A program made the translations under genes and the position numbers. From positions 1-64,000 of the forward strand of contig NZ_KB894406.1 in NCBI RefSeq assembly GCF_000374445.1: a DNA stretch of 64,000 nucleotides, read 5' to 3'. The stretch comes from Actinokineospora enzanensis DSM 44649. Lineage in GTDB: Bacteria > Actinomycetota > Actinomycetes > Mycobacteriales > Pseudonocardiaceae. Below are positions 58,752-64,000 of the stretch, piece after piece (the stretch's first letter is position 1; every line of letters begins with the position of its first letter). Below the pieces are notes generated by a model. That model did not search any database, was not told where the DNA came from, and saw only the letters and a list, made by a program, of their open reading frames with translations.

Positions 58752-58757
58752 TAGGAT
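58752..58757 (+). promoter_or_regulatory. -10 element of a leaderless promoter
   Basis: TAGGAT ends seven bases before the GTG at 58765; there is no ribosome binding site. Confidence 0.55.
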
Positions 58758-58764
58758 CCTGCGC

Positions 58765-59259
58765 GTGGACCGGTGCGAGGAATGCGGCTACGAGTACGAC
58801 CCCGTGTGGACACCCGGGGCGGCCCGATCGATCGCGGAGGTGGCGGCCTCGGTCGCCGCGATCCTGCGCGGTGACGCGGACCTGCGGACGCGGCCCGCCG
58901 CCGAGGTGTGGTCCCCGCTGGAATACGGCTGCCACCTCCGGGACGTGCTGCTCGTCCAGCGTGAACGCCTGCTGGCCGCGCGCCGGGGTGAGCAGAGCGA
59001 CATCGTCCCGATGGGACGCGACGAGCGAGTGGACCACGACGGGTACGGGGAGCAGGAACCGGAGGACGTCGCGCGCCAGCTGACGGACGCGGCGGCGTTG
59101 CTGGCCCGAGTGATCGACCGCCTGGAACCGGAAGACCTCGAACGAGTAGTGCGGTATCCCTACCCGGCGCCGGTAGAGCGAACGGTGGAGTGGGTCGTGC
59201 TGCACACACTGCACGAGGGCCGCCACCACGAACTCGACATCAAGCGTCAGCTGACCTAG
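58765..59259 (+). CDS. DinB-superfamily protein with N-terminal CxxC
   Basis: A 164-residue DinB/YfiT-like four-helix-bundle protein. WSPLEYGCHLRDVLLVQRERL supplies the first metal-ligand histidine and HTLHEGRHHELDIKRQL the C-terminal histidines, consistent with a metal site. The N-terminus CEECGYEY adds a CxxC pair not typical of the core fold. Members include thiol S-transferases acting with bacillithiol or mycothiol, plausible in an actinomycete, but the substrate is unknown. Leaderless start. Its 3' end overlaps the convergent STAND-like gene by 20 bases. Confidence 0.85.
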   Translation: MDRCEECGYEYDPVWTPGAARSIAEVAASVAAILRGDADLRTRPAAEVWSPLEYGCHLRDVLLVQRERLLAARRGEQSDIVPMGRDERVDHDGYGEQEPEDVARQLTDAAALLARVIDRLEPEDLERVVRYPYPAPVERTVEWVVLHTLHEGRHHELDIKRQLT

Positions 59260-62200
59260 AAGACACCCGCGCCACCTCGTCGAGAATCGCGACCGAGACC
59301 TCCGGATCGTCCATGAACGCAGGCGCGACCACATCCAGGTGACCGCATCGTAGGGCGGCCATCAGCAACTCATGTCGGTGGTCGGCGGACGCTGTGCGCG
59401 CGAGGTCGACCAGTGCTGCGGCGCGATCGTAGCTGTCGTCGATGCGGTCGACCAGGTTCATCGCGTCGTCGTACCAGCCCACGTCCCGAGCGCCCTGCGC
59501 GACTACGGCAATAACGCGGCCTCGGCCCGCTGAGCCTGCGGCCAAGTGGGCGGCGGTCACGCCTAGATGCAGGAAGTGTCTCGCGCGCCGGTCATCGCCT
59601 GCCCGCGCAGCCGCGCGCATCAGGGCCACCGTGGCACGCCCCCGGGTGAACGGGTCATCGATCTGCGCGGCGGTGGCCTCACCCTCGCTGAACAGTCCTG
59701 CTGTGGCTTCCAAGCGGACCTTGCCGTAGCGGACATCATCGACTTCAACCGGGCTCAGTGTCTTCGCCATCAAGTCATCTGTCTCGGCGAGGAGCGCCGA
59801 GAAGTCTTCGACACCCGCTCGCTTGCGGAGATCACCAAGGTGGGCGAGGGTATCCATCCGGGTGGCGGTGGAGACGATCTGGCGGCTGGCCAGCAGCGCC
59901 TCGACTGGGTCGAGTCGGTTCGCCGCGACGACCAAGTCCACGACATGGCGATCACTTGGCAAACCAGGGGTCCGATCGTAGAGGTTGCGAGCCTCGGCCA
60001 GCAGGCGCAGGGCGAACTGGCGATCGGCACATGACTCGGCAAGGACACCGATGGTGGCGGTCCGCAGGATGAATCCGCTCAGCACTCCCACCTGTTCGAG
60101 GAGGCGCACCATCCAACCAGGCCCGCCGACGGCGAGTATCGCTTTGATCAAGGTGGGCAGCCATGCGTTCGACCTCTGTGACAGCAGCTCCGCAGGTAGC
60201 GCGTCGGCCCCGGGAAACGTGCGAACCGTCGCGCACACCAGCGAGTACAGTTCGTTCGGCCTCGACTGGCCGGTTACGGTTGGCGGCTTTGCGAGGCCCG
60301 CTACTACTGTCGCCAGGAACCCGGCCGGGCCGGCGGGATGCGCGACAGCGGTGATCGCCTGTTCGAGTTCCTCGACCAGGGCAGCCGCTTGGTCGGCGGC
60401 CACATTGCGACAGGCCACCTCGACTACCGCGATGATCGCGGACAAGCGACGCGCATGGTCGAGCCCCGTGTCGACCAACGTCCAAGCCTCGTCCACCGAC
60501 TTTACCTCGGCGACCAGTCTGACCAGGTCGACACTCCACGGTGGGTGTGCGCACAGGGCAGTGACCACCGGGCGCATCCAGTTGCGTAGCTCGGGCGCGG
60601 CGGTCAGGACCGCACTCAACTCGGCCGCCACATCCACGGCCAAGGGGTCGGATGAGATCGAACTGTCGAGGAACTTCGCGAGCTCCTCGGCTAGGTCTCG
60701 CGCCTGATCGGTCAGACCGATTGCACACAGGATGCCGGTCGCGGAGATGAGAATCTTTACGTGCGTCGCCGACGACCGCTCGTCATCCTGGTCGCCTACG
60801 ACACGCAGGATGATCGTGTGCGCAAGACGGCGCTCATCGCGCGCCGCATGGATCCGGGCAATGGCGACCAGCGCTTCGGCACGAAGGCTGCTCGAAGTGA
60901 TCTGTTCGCACATTGCCTCGGCTCGGGCCGGATCCGTACTGGTGGTTGCCAACGCCAGTCCTGCACGTCGACCTTCACCCGATAGAGGCAACCGGGACAG
61001 TAGTCCCTCCACATACTGTGCCTGGCCGGTGCGCATGGCGTGTTCGATCAGCTCTAGCACTACCGGTAGCCGCAAGTTGTCGTGCTGGATACTTCGGCAG
61101 ACCCACATCGCACGCGGCAACGTGTCACATCGCCGGATCACCCCCGTCACGTGAGATAGCAGCCGTGCCTGGTCGTAAGGGCCGAGCGAACGTGCGCATA
61201 TCGAGACCACCTCATTGACCGCGTCAAGCTCGGGCGCCACGGTGATCATGCTTGCCAAAGCCTCGGCCCGAAGCAGCGGCGTGTCGAAACCTGCCAACAG
61301 GTTGTCCGCGTGGTCTCGCCTGCCCACAGCCAGCCACAGACCGGCGAGTTCTGGCGGGATCTGGTCGCGGCGTTCGAGCAGGAGACCAGTGTGCAGCGCG
61401 AGCCTGGCCATCCGGGGCAGGTCGTTGACAAGAGCCTTGGCCAGGTTGATATCGGCCAGCGCGGCCGCACTGACGGCGATGCGGTGCAGCCATTCGTGGC
61501 GGAACTGATCGGTGGCCAGGCATACAAGGCGGTCCACGTCGTTCGTCTCCATCAACAGACGCGGGTAGCCCTCGGCCAGATAGTCCGGGGTGCTATCTGG
61601 CCATTCCGCCTCGCGGTACCGGTCGGCCCAGGTTTGCAAGCAGTGGAAGTACCCGGTCAGGGCGGCAGCGCCGATGAAGTCTTCGGCGCTGGCTTGGAGT
61701 GCTTCGTGTCCGAGGATGTAGGCCTTGTTGCCGCGCACCGAGCGTGGCATGAAGGTGCGACCCGCGACGCTGTCCAGGAGCTTTGTCGTGGTGCGGTGAG
61801 ACCAGCCCGTCAACTCGACCAGGTCCGACACGGTAAGGCCGCTTCGAGCAGCGGTCAGCAGACCCAGCAGTTCCCGTTCCTGATCGGTTCCGCAGAGCAA
61901 GCGGTCCAGTTCGCGCTCCATGTCGCGGCGCACCACCTGGGCGCGTCGGGAAGGGAGCAGGTCATGGATGTCGCGACGTCTGCGCAGTGGGTGAAGGTCT
62001 GGGACATCGCCGGGAGTGGTCGGGTTGGGGCGGGTCGACACGATAACCCGCAGGTCCCCGGGTGGGGTGCTCGGCAGCAGAGCGGCGATGCTGTGTGCGC
62101 CGGGGTCGGTGGTGACCCCACGATCCTCGTCGAGGCCATCGACCACGAGTACCGCGCGATCACCCATTTCGGTGCACTTCTCGACGGCATCCGAGAGCAT

Positions 62201-62656
62201 GCCCAGGAAATGTGCTTCCTGGGTGTACGGAGACAACGACTGCGGCAGTGGGCGCTCCAGGAAGTCGGCGAGTTGTTCGAGCAGGACGTGCAGGAAGCCG
62301 TCACGGTTGTCATGTCCGGCGAAGCGCCCGACGAAGAACGAGAATATTCGGGTGTGCGCGGGCGGACTCAGCACGAACGCTGCTAGCAGTGCCGTTTTGC
62401 CTGCCCAGGCAGGCGCTCTCCAGACCAGGTAAGGGCATGCCACCGGCTCCTGGCAGTGCGCTCGGAGCAGCCTGAGTTCGTTGTCGCGGTCCTGGAGCGG
62501 TTCTCGCGCCGCGATTTCGTCCACCCGCTCGGCATAGCGTGAGCGGGCGTTTCCTGGTGCGCCCACGTTGATGCCGCCGTGGACGCTGTCGGCCCGGATA
62601 GCGGTGGCGTGGACCGCGCCGACGATGGATTGACCATGGGTGCCCTGCTCTACCAT
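59240..62656 (-). CDS. STAND-like NTPase with long helical-repeat C-terminus
   Basis: A 1138-residue protein. An N-terminal segment with HATAIRADSVHGGINVGAPG (about 16-36) is a short motif common in actinobacterial STAND proteins. The NTPase has Walker A LVWRAPAWAGKTALLAAF (about 76-93) and Walker B RAVLVVDGLDED (about 165-176), then VIVSTRPNPTTP and a winged-helix-like block (RSGLTVSDLVELTGW). From about residue 340 to the end the sequence is repeated short helices (HEAT/TPR-like), a likely sensor solenoid. The ATG at 62656 is 31 bases after the SEFIR gene, so the two form an operon. Likely a defence or conflict signalling protein, by inference. Confidence 0.8.
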   Translation of the reverse strand: MVEQGTHGQSIVGAVHATAIRADSVHGGINVGAPGNARSRYAERVDEIAAREPLQDRDNELRLLRAHCQEPVACPYLVWRAPAWAGKTALLAAFVLSPPAHTRIFSFFVGRFAGHDNRDGFLHVLLEQLADFLERPLPQSLSPYTQEAHFLGMLSDAVEKCTEMGDRAVLVVDGLDEDRGVTTDPGAHSIAALLPSTPPGDLRVIVSTRPNPTTPGDVPDLHPLRRRRDIHDLLPSRRAQVVRRDMERELDRLLCGTDQERELLGLLTAARSGLTVSDLVELTGWSHRTTTKLLDSVAGRTFMPRSVRGNKAYILGHEALQASAEDFIGAAALTGYFHCLQTWADRYREAEWPDSTPDYLAEGYPRLLMETNDVDRLVCLATDQFRHEWLHRIAVSAAALADINLAKALVNDLPRMARLALHTGLLLERRDQIPPELAGLWLAVGRRDHADNLLAGFDTPLLRAEALASMITVAPELDAVNEVVSICARSLGPYDQARLLSHVTGVIRRCDTLPRAMWVCRSIQHDNLRLPVVLELIEHAMRTGQAQYVEGLLSRLPLSGEGRRAGLALATTSTDPARAEAMCEQITSSSLRAEALVAIARIHAARDERRLAHTIILRVVGDQDDERSSATHVKILISATGILCAIGLTDQARDLAEELAKFLDSSISSDPLAVDVAAELSAVLTAAPELRNWMRPVVTALCAHPPWSVDLVRLVAEVKSVDEAWTLVDTGLDHARRLSAIIAVVEVACRNVAADQAAALVEELEQAITAVAHPAGPAGFLATVVAGLAKPPTVTGQSRPNELYSLVCATVRTFPGADALPAELLSQRSNAWLPTLIKAILAVGGPGWMVRLLEQVGVLSGFILRTATIGVLAESCADRQFALRLLAEARNLYDRTPGLPSDRHVVDLVVAANRLDPVEALLASRQIVSTATRMDTLAHLGDLRKRAGVEDFSALLAETDDLMAKTLSPVEVDDVRYGKVRLEATAGLFSEGEATAAQIDDPFTRGRATVALMRAAARAGDDRRARHFLHLGVTAAHLAAGSAGRGRVIAVVAQGARDVGWYDDAMNLVDRIDDSYDRAAALVDLARTASADHRHELLMAALRCGHLDVVAPAFMDDPEVSVAILDEVARVSSRSADA

Positions 62657-62687
62657 CGCCTTCGCGTTCTCACGGGTCTGTGTCGGG

Positions 62688-63650
62688 TCAGAACAGCATC
62701 GGGTTTCCCCAGGCCAGTTCGGGAAGGCCCGCGGAGCGAACACCGGTTTCACCGGAACCCGGGCGTAGCGTACCGGGGCGGTGCATCTCCAGCCGCAGTC
62801 GTCGGATGCCCGCCAGTCGAACCTCGACGGTTCGCGGTTCGCCCGCGATGGCGCGGATTTCGGTGTGCCTGCCGCCGTCCAGGAAGACCTGGAAATGGCC
62901 GACCTGGAAGCTTTGCCGCGCGTCGTCGAGGACGCCGACCACGGCGGTCAGTCCGCGGTAGGCGTGCCCCAGGTCGACTTCCACGAAGCCGTGTTCCGGG
63001 GTTTTCGGGCGTAGCACCAGGCTGTTGTCGAGGGTGACGCCGTCGAGCACCGCCGCGGCGGCCGCCACCGAGGGACTGTGCGTCAACCAGGGCAGGGACG
63101 CGAGTGGCGTTCGGGTATCGGCGGGTGGGGTTTCCAATCCCTGCCGCCATTGTGCGCGCGGTGGACGGGGGTTGAGCGGTTTCCCGGTGATCGCCGAGAT
63201 GAGGCCGGAGACACCGATCTCGGTGAAGGAGTCGATGTGGTAACGGGTGGTGGAGTAGGCGTTGAGGAAGTCGGGAATGTCCTCGACCGAGCCGCCCGGC
63301 AGGATGACCGGGAGAAACCTGCGGGTTCCCGCGTGCAGGTTCCTGGTCAGCTGGTCGCGGATTCTCGCCGCCTCGTATTGCGCGCCGTTGCCCACGTTCC
63401 ACGGTGCCCGGCCCTCGGCCCGCCGCTTGTACTGCGGTGAGGCGATCACCAGGACGAAATCGGCCTCGCGCAGGTGGTCGCCCGCCCAGAGCGACCAGTC
63501 GATGCGGTGGCCGTCGGCCCACTGGTCGAGTTCGACCTCCAGGCCGATCGAGGCGTGCAGGTAGGTGGCGAACGCCAGCACCTGTTCGGTGTGGGCGGCG
63601 GACTCCTGGGCGTAGGTGATGAACACGCGCGGATCCGGGATGTCAGACAT
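62688..63650 (-). CDS. SEFIR-domain protein with C-terminal NPCBM-like domain
   Basis: A 320-residue protein. Residues about 5-150 form a SEFIR/TIR-like domain: RVFITYAQESAAHTEQVLAFATYL, LELDQW-like ELDQWADGHRIDWSLW and ADFVLVIASPQYKRRAEG. After a linker, residues about 205-315 resemble an NPCBM carbohydrate-binding module (VTLDNSLVLRP, FVEVDLGHAYRGLTAVVGV, FQVFLDGGRH). SEFIR domains act as adaptors or NADases in immunity-type signalling. ATG at 63650 has AGGAACG upstream. It leads the operon with the STAND-like NTPase and is divergent from a TIR gene. Confidence 0.85.
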   Translation of the reverse strand: MSDIPDPRVFITYAQESAAHTEQVLAFATYLHASIGLEVELDQWADGHRIDWSLWAGDHLREADFVLVIASPQYKRRAEGRAPWNVGNGAQYEAARIRDQLTRNLHAGTRRFLPVILPGGSVEDIPDFLNAYSTTRYHIDSFTEIGVSGLISAITGKPLNPRPPRAQWRQGLETPPADTRTPLASLPWLTHSPSVAAAAAVLDGVTLDNSLVLRPKTPEHGFVEVDLGHAYRGLTAVVGVLDDARQSFQVGHFQVFLDGGRHTEIRAIAGEPRTVEVRLAGIRRLRLEMHRPGTLRPGSGETGVRSAGLPELAWGNPMLF

Positions 63651-63863
63651 GGGCGTTCCTGGGGTGTGCGGGGAGCGGTTCGCCTCGCATTGTCGGGGAG
63701 GTGTGGCATCCCGCGCCCGCGTGTCAGGTTTCTGTCGCCCTTTTCCGCTCCACTGTGGAAGTGGACGGGCAACTGTCCAGGTTCTGTCGTATCCACGGCC
63801 TTTCCGGGTCGGGACGGCCGACTTACGATCGGCCCACCCGGGCGCTGGTTCGTGAGGGGAGCG
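63651..63863. promoter_or_regulatory. divergent promoter region of SEFIR/STAND and TIR genes
   Basis: A 213-base stretch separates the two divergent start codons. I see no strong palindrome and no -10 element I would trust. Confidence 0.4.
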
Positions 63864-64000
63864 ATGGCACGCGTGTACGAGTACGACGTGTTCATCAGCT
63901 ATTGCCGCCGAGGGTCGGTGATCGGGCAGTGGGTGCACACCCATTTCCACCCGCGGCTGTCGGAGTTGTTGGACGTCACGGTGGTGGAGGCGGTCAGCGT
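63864..64000 (+). CDS. TIR-domain protein (partial, runs off the window)
   Basis: At least 45 residues are in view, with YDVFISYCRRG, IGQWVHTHFHPRLSELL: the opening of a TIR domain. The ATG has GAGGGGAG upstream. It is divergent from the SEFIR/STAND operon with a 213-base spacer and probably belongs to the same conflict system. The catalytic glutamate and any downstream partner lie beyond the window. Confidence 0.75.
   Translation, partial: MARVYEYDVFISYCRRGSVIGQWVHTHFHPRLSELLDVTVVEAVS

Overview
The window is from a high-GC actinomycete, most likely in the order Pseudonocardiales. This rests on strong third-position GC, GTG/TTG starts, leaderless promoters, DUF397 genes beside DUF5753 regulators, a DUF3558 lipoprotein next to an ESX-like small protein, a SARP regulator and AfsR-like architecture. 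The genus cannot be fixed by reading alone. I recognised no tRNA, rRNA, CRISPR array, transposase or phage gene. The last gene is cut by the window edge.

Left part (1-13.9 kb): a dimethylformamidase-type amidohydrolase with an abutting alpha/beta hydrolase; a LuxR regulator; a minus-strand operon of a DHFR-fold reductase, a YCII/DGPF protein and an ECF42-type sigma factor; a DUF5753 regulator with a DUF397 protein; two small membrane proteins; two overlapping aldehyde dehydrogenases; a DUF3558 lipoprotein with an ESX-like protein; and an AraC regulator.

13.9-21.7 kb: a homoprotocatechuate (3,4-dihydroxyphenylacetate) meta-cleavage operon. It contains an HpaD dioxygenase, an unusual FAH-RraA fusion, a GntR regulator, a DapA-type aldolase and an HpaE dehydrogenase, and it ends in a perfect 16-bp UUCG terminator. 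Two short-chain dehydrogenases follow, one with a degenerate active site.

21.7-27 kb: a second DUF5753/DUF397 operon with tandem palindromic operators, then two small genes. A roughly 680-bp gene-free leader of clearly lower GC precedes a diaminobutyrate-type aminotransferase and an aspartate kinase.

27-38 kb: the most interesting block. It encodes an acidic repeat protein, a membrane-anchored GrpE-like head domain, an ECF sigma factor, a His/Asp-rich protein, two dynamin-like GTPases and an Hsp70 whose substrate-binding domain is replaced by a probable beta-propeller. Together these suggest a chaperone-coupled, membrane-remodelling dynamin system. Hsp70, GrpE and a dynamin pair are not a classical dnaK operon.

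38-47.7 kb: a YciO-type protein, an anchored protein, a Calx-beta secreted protein, a large SARP/NB-ARC/TPR regulator, a secreted vWA protein and a cyclase-homology/NACHT fusion. 47.7-51.7 kb: a compact nucleotide-handling cluster (deoxyribosyltransferase-like protein, thymidylate-kinase-like protein, HemW-like radical SAM enzyme, Nudix hydrolase, cytidylate-kinase-like protein). 51.7-59.3 kb: signalling genes (membrane adenylate cyclase, GNAT, two multi-domain histidine kinases, DinB-like protein). 59.2-64 kb: a probable conflict system made of a SEFIR-NPCBM protein, a STAND-like NTPase with a long helical-repeat tail, and a divergent TIR-domain gene.

A recurring intergenic element, a pair of DnaA-box-like 9-mers exactly 20 bp apart, occurs four times (about 27.3, 33.35, 40.1 and 53.95 kb).
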